DNA from: Nitrospira sp.
GTDB taxonomy: Bacteria > Nitrospirota > Nitrospiria > Nitrospirales > Nitrospiraceae
Assembly: GCA_005116945.1 (NCBI GenBank)
Contig: SWDH01000031.1
Location: 28,855 to 92,854 of the forward strand
Reading direction: 5' to 3'
Length of the DNA: 64,000 bases
The notes under the pieces were generated by a model. That model was not told where the DNA came from. It saw only the letters and a program-made list of their open reading frames with translations, and ran no database searches. Within the stretch, counting starts at the first letter, position 1; each line of letters starts with the position of its first letter. Positions 42,973-50,800 of this stretch are shown in pieces. The position numbers were made by a program, and so were the translations under genes.

Positions 42973-45276
42973 TCAACCGCGCCCTGGCAGTAGCGGTGAG
43001 CTGATGGCAGATGGCTGGTGCAGGCGCAACATCATCGCGCCGATGCCAGCATCTCCTACCATCAGGCCAGGAACCTTGGTCGCGCCGCGCAGGCCGTTGG
43101 TCCAACGCCCGTCATTGGCAGTCAGCATTTCCAGGCACAGGTCAGCGGTGCGACGCGCGGCGCGTGTATGATCATCGACGCCTGTTACCTCGTATGCTAG
43201 AGTAAACAATTCGACTGCTCCGCCCAGGCCGTGACACAAACTTGCATCGAAGCGCTGACCCGCATTCAGCGCGCGGCGCGCCGCCGCCACGACCGAGCGT
43301 GCCGAATGAAGACCCACACCCGCCTCGGCTAGTGCCCATAGATCACCCGAGCGCTGATAGAGATGCAGCCGCAGCGCAGCAATTCCAATCCCACCGTGGC
43401 ACCACGCCGTCATCGTGCCAGGACCATCGCCCGCAGCCTGGCCGCCGCGTAGATCAGGCCAGGAAGAGGTTTTACTAGAGAACCAACTTCGCTCGTAGCT
43501 CATAGCCTCAAACGCCAGCAACGCGAAGCGCTCGTCGCCGGTCACATCCGCAGCGTCTACAAGTGCCCAGGCGATACCCGAGACACCGTGCGCCAGGCCG
43601 CACAAACCAGGTACGTTGGCGCCGATATGAGGCTCGGGCCAATGTACACCGGATGTATCCGACACTGCTGTGTTGAGCAGTCGCTCGCCAGCCACCCGAC
43701 AGGCGTCAGCCAATTCTGACTGCGGTGTTAGGCGATGTACCGCTGCCAGAGCGACAAGGATGCCAGCTGTCCCGCCTATTAAGTCGGTTTCAGATGGTAT
43801 ATCGCCAGCGACGATGCACTGAGCCACGGCCCTAGCCAGCAACCTGGCATCACGCTTCAGGCGCACATCATTCAGGCGCTGGCCTGCTTTCATTGCTGCC
43901 AGTGCAACTCCGCTGGCACCGCCATACAATGACAGAGTATTTGCAGCTACGTCTGCACGGCTTCGCTTCAAAGCCGATATCAGCGCCGTGGTGCCACACT
44001 GCACCAAATCGGCGTCGGCAACGTGTTGACCCAGATGGGTAAGGAACCAGCCGATGCCTGCTGCGCCGCTGTATAAGCTGGGTCCAATATCGCCATGTAC
44101 CACCTGCGCGTTAGTGGGGGTGTCACCCACCAGGTCGTCTCCGCGCCAGCCCATCCCGTTCGAGCCGTGTTGAGCCTCGGCGTGCAAGCGGTGGCCGATC
44201 GCAAGTGCGGCATTTAGGTAGGAACTGCTCGCGCTGACAGCATGCGGTATAGCGCGGCGGGGTATTCTGGCGGCCAAGGGCGGCGGGGATGGCGTGGCCT
44301 GTGAGTCGAACGTCTGCCGCTGACGCGACGTATTCGGAGGTAGGTCAACAGGTGTGTTGCACTGCCAAGGATGGGCTGGATCGATGCCATGGCTCTGCAG
44401 TGCCTGCACCAGCCATTCGACAGCCGTCGACGGGTCGTTGCGCGGTCCGGAGGCCACGCGGCGCACTCCGTTAACCAATGCCTGGCAGCGAGTCTGCCCG
44501 AACGAACGCTGAGGATCGGCGTCTTCGGCAAAACCCACGCCTCGCCCGATACAGCGCGTCAGCGGCGGTACCGCATCGCGAAGACGTGGCCCGAGTGTAT
44601 GTGCCAACGCCATGACGCTGGGCTCGAAAACTGGCCAATTCTCACGTTCCAAGTAGATGACTAACGAATCCACGCGGCTGTATTCAATAGACTGCCCGGG
44701 GCACTTGAGCGACCAGGCTGGCCCCACGCGTTCGAGCGTGGACACGAGTTCACGTACTACATAGCCCATTTGGGTAGACGCAACCGACCAGTATAAGCGT
44801 ACCAAAGGATCTGCAGGCTGAGCCTTTTGCGAACGTACGCCCAGGAACCCGGTGGGCGGATCGACCCATGTCAACAAGTTAAATACTGCCAAGCCGTCGC
44901 CTGGCACCACCGGTGCGCCAGGCCGCGCAACGTTGGCGTAGTCACCTGGATCAACCATACGCTGAAGTGTGCCACGGCCGGCGATGCAGCGCTGGCTGGG
45001 TTCGACCTCCAGTACTACCCAGCCGTGTTCCCAGCGTGAGGAGGCCAGCAGCGCGGCATGAAGCACAGTGCTTAGGTCACTGCGGTACGGCGGAGGCGGG
45101 CTGTCGACAAACGGCACGGTCGGCAGCATGTACCAATTAGCATATAGCCAATCGGCAATAGCGTCGTCGCCTAAGGTGCCGAGCAGTAATCGCTCGCCCC
45201 ACACCATGCATGCAAGGCGCGACAGGGCCACGTGCACGTCGTTCGGGACGGCGATGCGATCGAACGTGATTTCCAT
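42973..45276 (-). CDS. HopA1-like domain fused to LanC-like lanthionine cyclase
   Basis: A 767-residue protein from ATG 45276, which overlaps the kinase stop codon in TGATG, so it is translationally coupled. Residues about 60-330 form a HopA1-type domain (WSLKCPGQSIEYSRVDSLVI, VPPLTRCIGRGVGFAEDADP, RSFGQTRCQALVNGV), the family of the lyase component in class V lanthipeptide synthesis. After a Pro-rich linker, residues about 355-767 are a LanC toroid with seven GxxG repeats (LYSGAAGIGWFL, LYGGASGVALAA, LIGGTAGILVAL, LAHGVSGIAWAL, WCHGGIGIAALR, LCHGLGGAVELF, MVGDAGIGAMML). The zinc ligands are Cys in WCHG (about 625) and Cys-His in LCHG (about 681-682); the catalytic His in LAHG is also present. 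It should eliminate phosphate and add Cys thiols to dehydrated residues. Confidence 0.88.
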   Translation of the reverse strand: MEITFDRIAVPNDVHVALSRLACMVWGERLLLGTLGDDAIADWLYANWYMLPTVPFVDSPPPPYRSDLSTVLHAALLASSRWEHGWVVLEVEPSQRCIAGRGTLQRMVDPGDYANVARPGAPVVPGDGLAVFNLLTWVDPPTGFLGVRSQKAQPADPLVRLYWSVASTQMGYVVRELVSTLERVGPAWSLKCPGQSIEYSRVDSLVIYLERENWPVFEPSVMALAHTLGPRLRDAVPPLTRCIGRGVGFAEDADPQRSFGQTRCQALVNGVRRVASGPRNDPSTAVEWLVQALQSHGIDPAHPWQCNTPVDLPPNTSRQRQTFDSQATPSPPPLAARIPRRAIPHAVSASSSYLNAALAIGHRLHAEAQHGSNGMGWRGDDLVGDTPTNAQVVHGDIGPSLYSGAAGIGWFLTHLGQHVADADLVQCGTTALISALKRSRADVAANTLSLYGGASGVALAAMKAGQRLNDVRLKRDARLLARAVAQCIVAGDIPSETDLIGGTAGILVALAAVHRLTPQSELADACRVAGERLLNTAVSDTSGVHWPEPHIGANVPGLCGLAHGVSGIAWALVDAADVTGDERFALLAFEAMSYERSWFSSKTSSWPDLRGGQAAGDGPGTMTAWCHGGIGIAALRLHLYQRSGDLWALAEAGVGLHSARSVVAAARRALNAGQRFDASLCHGLGGAVELFTLAYEVTGVDDHTRAARRTADLCLEMLTANDGRWTNGLRGATKVPGLMVGDAGIGAMMLRLHQPSAISSPLLPGRG

Positions 45277-46364
45277 CAGGCATCTTCCCATTGCCGAAGC
45301 TGCGCACCCGCGAGTGCAGGATCCCTAGCAATAGCCCGCGCTACGTCGACGAATAGCCGCACCGGCCATTGGTCGTGTTCGACTCCCTGCTCAGCACATT
45401 CGGTCGCCACGTGCAGCAGGCGTGCCGCCGCAAGACAGGCCAGCTTGCGCCAAGCGCCATCATTGTCTTCGTCCAGCAGGCCGTTGTGCGCAATGTAGGC
45501 ACGGAGCGCATCGGCGATGACCGGCCGGCTCGCTGCCGGCCAAGGGGTGCCGTGCGCGATGCCGCGTCGAACAGTGTCGATCGACGCCTCTGCCACCAGG
45601 CTGCCAAGGTCCCACATGGGATCGCCGCTTCCAGCAATCTCCCAGTCAAAGAGGCGAATGCCAAGCGCACCAGCGCGGCGGTCACGCAGCCAGTTCTCGG
45701 GTCTTAAGTCGCCGTGGATCACGCAGCGCGTCTGGTATGTGTTCAAGCCTTCGTCAAGCGTTCCGCGCAGCATCACGTCGGCGACGATGGCCTGCATCAG
45801 CGCTCGTGCTGCCGGCGCGCGGCCGCGACACGCCTCGTCCACATCCGCGCTCAATCCTAGCACTCCGACCGCGGGCGACGGCCACATGCCCATTTCGGCC
45901 GTGGCGCGGTGCAGTCGCGCCAGCGCTCTACCTAGGTCATGCGCAATGCCGGGCAGACTGATGGGTGCAGCATCTTCAGGATCTGGCCAGCGCGAGCCGA
46001 CAGACAGCGATTCCACCACCACCACCTGTCGACCCTCATCCAGAAACACCGGCATGGGTACGAGGGACGCGATCTCCGGCATCCACGCGGCGAGCCGGTA
46101 GATGAAACATTCCTGTCGCAGGCTTCGATCGCGCTCGGCCGACTCGCGCGGCAACTGCTTGACGACTACGCAGCGGCCATCGGGCGCGGTGACGCGAAAT
46201 ACCGCATGCGAACTGGTAATAGATTCGATACGTAGGGAGGAGTGGGCAGCATCGTTGACCGCTAACCAGCCACAAGCCAACAGCACGCTGACAGGCGATG
46301 GCGCGCGGCGCCAACCCAGAGGTAACGCCGCATCGGTTTTAGTGACTTCGAGGATGTGTGACAT
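45276..46364 (-). CDS. aminoglycoside-phosphotransferase-type kinase
   Basis: A 362-residue protein of the APH/choline-kinase fold. The N-lobe has the ATP-binding Lys in CVVVKQLPRES; the catalytic loop is CVIHGDLRPENWL with Asp and Asn (about 213-225); the metal-binding Asp lies in RLFDWEIAGSGDPMWDLG (about 234-251). No aminoglycoside-resistance context is present. In class V lanthipeptide loci an APH-type kinase phosphorylates Ser/Thr before elimination by the HopA1-type partner; its coupling to the HopA1-LanC gene strongly suggests the same job. It starts at ATG 46364, 98 bases after the protease stop codon. Confidence 0.87.
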   Translation of the reverse strand: MSHILEVTKTDAALPLGWRRAPSPVSVLLACGWLAVNDAAHSSLRIESITSSHAVFRVTAPDGRCVVVKQLPRESAERDRSLRQECFIYRLAAWMPEIASLVPMPVFLDEGRQVVVVESLSVGSRWPDPEDAAPISLPGIAHDLGRALARLHRATAEMGMWPSPAVGVLGLSADVDEACRGRAPAARALMQAIVADVMLRGTLDEGLNTYQTRCVIHGDLRPENWLRDRRAGALGIRLFDWEIAGSGDPMWDLGSLVAEASIDTVRRGIAHGTPWPAASRPVIADALRAYIAHNGLLDEDNDGAWRKLACLAAARLLHVATECAEQGVEHDQWPVRLFVDVARAIARDPALAGAQLRQWEDA

Positions 46365-46394
46365 GAGGCAGTTCCTTCATCGACGCAGGCATGG

Positions 46395-46421
46395 TCGCGG
46401 CGAGGCAACGCCCCGCCGCGA
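46395..46421 (-). terminator. hairpin between protease and kinase genes
   Basis: TCGCGGCGAGGC and GCCCCGCCGCGA form a 12-bp stem with one wobble pair around an AAC loop. There is no T-run on the minus strand, so it is more likely a partial terminator or processing site that lowers expression of the modification genes relative to the protease. Confidence 0.5.
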
Positions 46422-46462
46422 AAACCTAGTGTCCAAAGTCGCTGGGTTTAATTAAGGGCGCG

Positions 46463-48274
46463 TCACTCAGCGCCTTCGTCCCCGTACCAGCCAGCGTAGG
46501 GGTCGTAATAGGCCCAGTCTGCTTCCGACTGAGGCATGTTTTCACAGCATTCGCTATCTCCGGCTGACGCCTCGAGTGGACCTGGGTCGCCAGGGCCGAT
46601 TGGACCACCGCAGACTAGCGTTGACGGGCAGCGCAGGGTCACCGAAGGTTGCGGACAGCGAATCACAGTGGACGGACCACAAAGCACCAACCGCGACGGC
46701 AAGGGGTCGCAGGCAATCGTACGTGAAGGACAGCTAATCACAGTGGACGGACCACAAAGCACCAACCGCGACTGTCGGCAACTGATCTGCAAGGTGCGTC
46801 GGCAACTGATCTGCAAGGTGTGTCGGCAACTGATCTGCAAGGTACGGATGATACGCGGACAGGCTCGGTTGACCGCTGCCTGTGCATCCACACAGCCGAA
46901 TCCGTAGTTGTTGTTCGGCACCGGATCGGCCGGGACGTCGCGCAGCGGACGCGCGGTCTGGCGCAGGATATCCGCCACTTGAGCCCCGGTGAGCGACGAG
47001 TTGCACGACAACACTAAGGCTGCCACGCCGGCCACATGGGGCGTGGCCATCGAGGTGCCTGACATGCGTGTCGTGCTGTCGTTCCAGACTGTGCTGAGGA
47101 TGTCGACGCCTGGGCCGACGATGTCGATATGCGGGCCCACCTGTGAGAAGTTGGCGCGGAGGTCAGTGGCATCGATAGCGCCAACGGCGACGACATCGGG
47201 GTAGGCGGCGGGGAAACTTGTCGGCCCGCCCAGGCCTCTGTTGCCCATTGCGGCGCAGACCACCGCCCCGCGCGCAATCGCATAGGCGATCGCATCACGC
47301 TCAACCTGCGTGTCGGTCGTACCACCAAGGCTCAGGTTGAGTACGCGCGCACCGTGATCTACTGCCCAGCGGATGCCAGCAGCAATGTCGGCGGCCGAGC
47401 CTGTGCCGCGCACGTCGCTCGGATTTGCAATGTTCACGATTCGCGTCAGCACTTTCACCGGCATCAGCCGGCATTGCCAAGTGACGCCGGCCACACTGCG
47501 GGTGTTGTTACTAAGACAAGCGATTGTTCCGGCCACATGTGTGCCGTGGCCCACCTCATCCTGCGGCACGTTGTCCCGGCCTTGGAAATCGCCTTCAAAG
47601 CGAAAGCCCGGTGGTGGCGTTGGGTTAGCGCCCAGGTCCACCATGTCGAAGCCCGGGACCAGCAGCGGTCCTAGCTCGGGATGGTCGAGGTCCACGCCCG
47701 TGTCGATGACTGCAACCACGATGTTGGGTGAACCAGTGGTTCGGTCCCAAGCCGCCGGCGCGTTGATCTTTGCCAAGCCCCACTGTGAGGGAAAATCAGG
47801 GTCGTTGGGTATCGCGCAGGTTTCGCGGTAGCAGTTGGGCTCGACGTACTGCACACCGGCGACCTGCCTGACCTGCTCCATTGCCCGATTTACCGATGTG
47901 CTCTTATCGAAGGTAACGCGGAACGTAGATGCCATTACCGTCGCCTCGGCCATAGCCATCGACTCGACCGGTGCAGGCGGATGCAGCCGTGTTACCGAAG
48001 TGACCTTGAGCGTGGCTAGCGCGTTGTCGAGCGCCGAAACGCCGAACCGCGTGGTACCTGCCATGGCGCGACCGCGCATCGGCCCGCGAGGAATGCTCTG
48101 GGTAATCGATGCCGCTGTGGCGTCATCGAGCTGGACGATAAGTTCACCTGGAATTATGTCGGAACCACCTTCACCAAAGATCGAAGTATGCAGTTGTGCG
48201 GTATCCACACCGTGCATACTCTTATTCTTACGCCCGCCTGACTTCTTGCCCGCAGCCTGCTTCTTGGTTGCCAT
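46463..48274 (-). CDS. subtilisin-like serine protease (S8) with Ser/Thr/Cys octad tail
   Basis: A 603-residue protein from ATG 48274 (TAGGAGG upstream). The N-terminus is a Lys/Gly-rich leader without a hydrophobic signal peptide. The I9-type prodomain (about 40-130) ends YVEPNCYRETC. The S8 catalytic domain (about 135-460) has the full triad: Asp in VIDTGVDLDHPE, His in GHGTHVAGTI and Ser in GTSMATPHVAG. From about residue 478 to 556 the tail has about ten modules of the type [S/T]xxIxC, three identical TLQISCR among them, then an acidic and aromatic end (YYDPYAGWYGDEGAE). The tail is an attractive substrate for the downstream kinase, HopA1-like lyase and LanC cyclase; it could alternatively fold as a disulphide- or solenoid-type domain. 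It is the first gene of the operon. Confidence 0.9.
   Translation of the reverse strand: MATKKQAAGKKSGGRKNKSMHGVDTAQLHTSIFGEGGSDIIPGELIVQLDDATAASITQSIPRGPMRGRAMAGTTRFGVSALDNALATLKVTSVTRLHPPAPVESMAMAEATVMASTFRVTFDKSTSVNRAMEQVRQVAGVQYVEPNCYRETCAIPNDPDFPSQWGLAKINAPAAWDRTTGSPNIVVAVIDTGVDLDHPELGPLLVPGFDMVDLGANPTPPPGFRFEGDFQGRDNVPQDEVGHGTHVAGTIACLSNNTRSVAGVTWQCRLMPVKVLTRIVNIANPSDVRGTGSAADIAAGIRWAVDHGARVLNLSLGGTTDTQVERDAIAYAIARGAVVCAAMGNRGLGGPTSFPAAYPDVVAVGAIDATDLRANFSQVGPHIDIVGPGVDILSTVWNDSTTRMSGTSMATPHVAGVAALVLSCNSSLTGAQVADILRQTARPLRDVPADPVPNNNYGFGCVDAQAAVNRACPRIIRTLQISCRHTLQISCRRTLQISCRQSRLVLCGPSTVISCPSRTIACDPLPSRLVLCGPSTVIRCPQPSVTLRCPSTLVCGGPIGPGDPGPLEASAGDSECCENMPQSEADWAYYDPYAGWYGDEGAE
46609..46843 (-). 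repeat. internal DNA repeats coding the octad tail
   Basis: Three 21-bp identical units (TCGGCAACTGATCTGCAAGG+T) start at 46775, 46799 and 46823, a 24-bp period equal to eight codons. A 37-bp sequence is duplicated exactly at 46661-46697 and 46736-46772, an offset of 75 bp or 25 codons. The DNA identity shows recent expansion of the tail by tandem duplication in frame. Confidence 0.95.
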
Positions 48275-48703
48275 GATTAACCTCCTAATTGATGAACGGT
48301 GGACATCGCATTGATAGCTATTTTCGAACAGTTGGGTGTCCCGCACCCCTACGACACCATAGAGATAGAAATGATTCTCATAGGCAGAAGAACTGAGAAA
48401 TATAAACCTGTATCTGAAACGACTGTGTAATAATTACGGCCTTCCAAGAGAAATTACACATAGGCCAAAAGCTACGGTGGATGGCATCAAAAACCATATT
48501 ACGATTACGATTCATGATGCGCGGAACGTTAGCATACGTATTAATTTTGTCTATCCCCTTGTTAGAGGCATAAGTAGATAGGGGTAATCGTTTCGGCACA
48601 GAGGCGTTCAGCTCTATCATCATGGCTCTATTCATGTCAGGATCTCTTTGGTTCGTGTCCAAGAGCCGCAATATCGTATGGCCAAGTCCGAGAAATCCTT
48701 CCC
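48275..48703. other. AT-rich gap upstream of the protease operon
   Basis: A 429-bp gap, markedly more AT-rich than its neighbours, that must contain the promoter of the protease operon. GATAGAAATGATTCTCATAG (48364-48383) loosely resembles a Fur-type box. A 109-codon minus-strand frame (48378-48707) starts in GTGA overlap with the next gene but has no protein-like pattern. Confidence 0.4.
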
Positions 48704-49093
48704 TCACGTTGTACCCGCCTCGCCTGATTTTTGTTTAGCCTCAGGGCCTTTCGCCTCCTTGCCAAATAAATATCCGGCGATGGCGCCTAGGATTCCTGTG
48801 GCGGCGGTCAGTTGCTCGTCAACCTTGGCTCGGATCATTGCGCCTTGGTTAAACAGCTCGGCGGCAAATAAAAGCGAAGTTGTTATAGGTAAGCTGCAGC
48901 TGCCGGCAAGAAGGGCTATTCCAAAGAAAGTTTGTAATGCTCTGATTGGTGATTGCAGGGGATGTGAAAGGGTATCAAGAATCATTTGATGATCCGTGAT
49001 GCCCGGGACCATCTCGACGCCTTGTGTCTGTTCCATACTGTTCAGGTGGTTGCTGTGATACATGTCTGATATGCAAAGCAAATTGCGAGCCAT
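48704..49093 (-). CDS. small membrane protein, paralogue of 52600-52986
   Basis: A 129-residue protein of unknown family. The conserved N-terminus (MARNLL, SDMYHSNHLNSM) is followed by a hydrophobic segment (IRALQTFFGIALLAGSCSLP, ITTSLLFAAELF) and a second short one (TGILGAIAGYLFGK), with a polar tail. It is about 65 percent identical by eye to the protein at 52600-52986. Both genes have the same operator pair upstream. The start (ATG 49093) has a weak ribosome binding site; ATG codons in MYHSNHLNSM are alternatives. Confidence 0.7.
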   Translation of the reverse strand: MARNLLCISDMYHSNHLNSMEQTQGVEMVPGITDHQMILDTLSHPLQSPIRALQTFFGIALLAGSCSLPITTSLLFAAELFNQGAMIRAKVDEQLTAATGILGAIAGYLFGKEAKGPEAKQKSGEAGTT

Positions 49094-49119
49094 GCCTAAT
49101 GACGCTTACGTATGGCGCT

Positions 49120-49306
49120 AAGGAGCCTGTCCGACATTGCCTTCGTAACGAGGCGAAGGAGGGCCAGGCAGATACGCGGTCGCAGGCCCCGAAAAACCGG
49201 AGGCATATTCACTGGAATACGTTGAGGATTTTTCGAGGCCGAGAACAATGTAGATGCGTGGTCATCATTCGTCGCAGTAGATTGGTCAATGTCGGACAGG
49301 CTCCTT
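49120..49306. mobile_element. 187-bp MITE-like element
   Basis: Perfect 20-bp terminal inverted repeats, AAGGAGCCTGTCCGACATTG at 49120-49139 and its complement at 49287-49306, enclose a non-coding core. The paralogous locus at 52986-53059 lacks it: the distance between start codon and operator is 73 bp there and 260 bp here, a difference of exactly 187 bp. No clear target duplication could be seen. Confidence 0.85.
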
Positions 49307-49352
49307 GATGTGGAATTTCTGAACTGCCCAGAGCAAGCCTCACCTTCGAGGT

Positions 49353-49397
49353 GAATCCTTTTCGATTCAGCGGTGAATCAGTTTTGATTCACCGCTG
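49353..49397. promoter_or_regulatory. operator pair GAATC-N6-GATTC
   Basis: Two dyads, 49353-49368 and 49375-49390, have the form GAATC-N6-GATTC and start 22 bp apart. The second lies in a longer palindrome, CAGCGGTGAATCA/TGATTCACCGCTG (49368-49397). The same pair with the same spacing stands at 53059-53096 before the paralogous gene, so it is conserved and probably an operator. Confidence 0.7.
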
Positions 49398-49680
49398 CTG
49401 AGGAGTGCTGATGAAATGGAGGATGGAAAGGTAATGGGACTCACTGTCGATGGTAAGTGGATCACGTGAGTCTCACCCCACGGTGCAGTGCACTGCGAAG
49501 ATGATGTGCCACCTGGTTTTGGGTAGAGCGTACGACTTCATTTTGGAGGGGACTGCAGTCGGTTCATTTTGTAGTCTTGGATTCGTAGTCGCGTCGTGCG
49601 CTCTGGTTGAGCTATCTTAGTTTCATCTCCATTGAAATAGTTTTCATCCACATATCCATTGGTTGACACAAAAATAGATA

Positions 49681-49732
49681 AAAGTTTACTATGTGATAAT
49701 TAAAAGTTTACACTTTGCAGAATAAAGTTTAC
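49681..49732. promoter_or_regulatory. three AAAGTTTAC iterons
   Basis: AAAGTTTAC occurs at 49681-49689, 49703-49711 and 49724-49732, spaced 22 and 21 bp, or two helical turns, in an AT-rich promoter region. They directly precede and enter the start of the HTH-ATPase gene, which fits binding by its own product. Confidence 0.75.
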
Positions 49733-50788
49733 AGTAACATTTTGAAAAGAAAAACTCAGGAAATACGCCAGCATATACTGCGCGAGATAGATGATACGGG
49801 TAAGGTGAGCCCGACGAAGATGTCAAAAATCTTCAACGTGAGCCGTCAGGCAATTTTTAAGAACGTACGAGAGCTCGTGAGTTCTGGTGTCATCACAAAG
49901 ACTGAGTCACAGAAGTTTCCGTACAGCATCACACCTCTGCAGAGCACCTCCATCACGGTCTCGGTTGGTCCAGAAGCTGAAGAAAATAAAATATGGAATG
50001 ACTCGATTGGGCCTCTCCTTACCGGACTAAAGGACAATGTTCGGGAGATCTGCCACTATGGCTTTACGGAGATGTTGAACAATGTCATCGACCATTCCGC
50101 TTCTGAGTCTGCTGATATACGGGTTACCATAGACGCATTAGTCGTTCGCATAACAATTCAGGACCATGGGGTAGGAATCTGGAAGAAGTTACAGGAGGCC
50201 TTCCATCTCGACGATCCCAGGCATGCCCTCCTAGAGCTCACCAAAGGAAAACTGACCACTGATCCCCAGAGACACACCGGGGAGGGCATCTTCTTCACGT
50301 CTCGAATGTTTGACAAATTTATCATTGCCTCAGACAAGCTGACGTTTTGCCGATTTCAGGAAGGCGATGAATGGCTTTTTGACATTAAGGAGGAAGATGT
50401 CGGCCCAGGCACACGGGTCAGTCTTGTTCTGTGCCTGGAGTCTGAAACAACTCCGCGTGAGGTATTCGACAAATTTACGGCTGATCTAGACCATTTTGGA
50501 TTCACGCGAACACACCTGTCAGTTCAACTGGCCAAATATGAAGGCGACCATTTGGTGTCACGCTCTCAAGCGAAACGCATCTTGCATAGGCTGGAAAAAT
50601 TCAAAGAAGTATATCTGGATTTTAGCGATGTCACAGATATTGGTCAGGCATTTGCGGATGAAATTTTCAGGGTTTTTAAGAATGCTCACCCTGAAGTGCG
50701 TCTCATCCCGACCCATGCACGGCCAGAAGTGGCACGAATGATTCAACGAGTCATGTCTCAGGAAGGGCCATCTGAGCCACCAACATGA
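49715..50788 (+). CDS. HTH - HATPase - STAS-like (DUF4325) regulator
   Basis: A 357-residue protein with TTG start at 49715 (TTG 49742 is an alternative). An N-terminal winged helix (about 25-65, VSPTKMSKIFNVSRQAIFKN) precedes a GHKL ATPase domain (about 100-230) with the N box FTEMLNNVIDHS, the G1 motif DHGVGIWKK and a G2-like region GEGIFFTSRMFD. A DUF4325 STAS-like domain ends it (about 265-350, EVYLDFSDVTDIGQAFADEI). No HisKA dimerisation domain is present. It combines anti-sigma-kinase-like and STAS-like modules with DNA binding in one chain, suggesting a self-contained switch; its target is unknown. Low GC suggests transfer. Confidence 0.85.
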   Translation: MQNKVYSNILKRKTQEIRQHILREIDDTGKVSPTKMSKIFNVSRQAIFKNVRELVSSGVITKTESQKFPYSITPLQSTSITVSVGPEAEENKIWNDSIGPLLTGLKDNVREICHYGFTEMLNNVIDHSASESADIRVTIDALVVRITIQDHGVGIWKKLQEAFHLDDPRHALLELTKGKLTTDPQRHTGEGIFFTSRMFDKFIIASDKLTFCRFQEGDEWLFDIKEEDVGPGTRVSLVLCLESETTPREVFDKFTADLDHFGFTRTHLSVQLAKYEGDHLVSRSQAKRILHRLEKFKEVYLDFSDVTDIGQAFADEIFRVFKNAHPEVRLIPTHARPEVARMIQRVMSQEGPSEPPT

Positions 50789-50800
50789 ACATTCAGAAAG

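Noticed and set aside
46609..46843. CRISPR-like array
   Set aside because: The repeats are in-frame coding units without spacers of uniform length, and no cas gene is present in the window.
46536..46907. Plus-strand frame opposite the protease tail
   Set aside because: It is the antisense of the repeat array; its repetitive peptide reflects the coding repeats.
48364..48383. Fur box upstream of the protease operon
   Set aside because: The match is loose and no iron-related gene is nearby.
48378..48707. 109-codon frame overlapping the end of the small membrane protein gene
   Set aside because: The GTGA overlap looked like coupling, but the composition is not protein-like and the paralogous locus has no counterpart.
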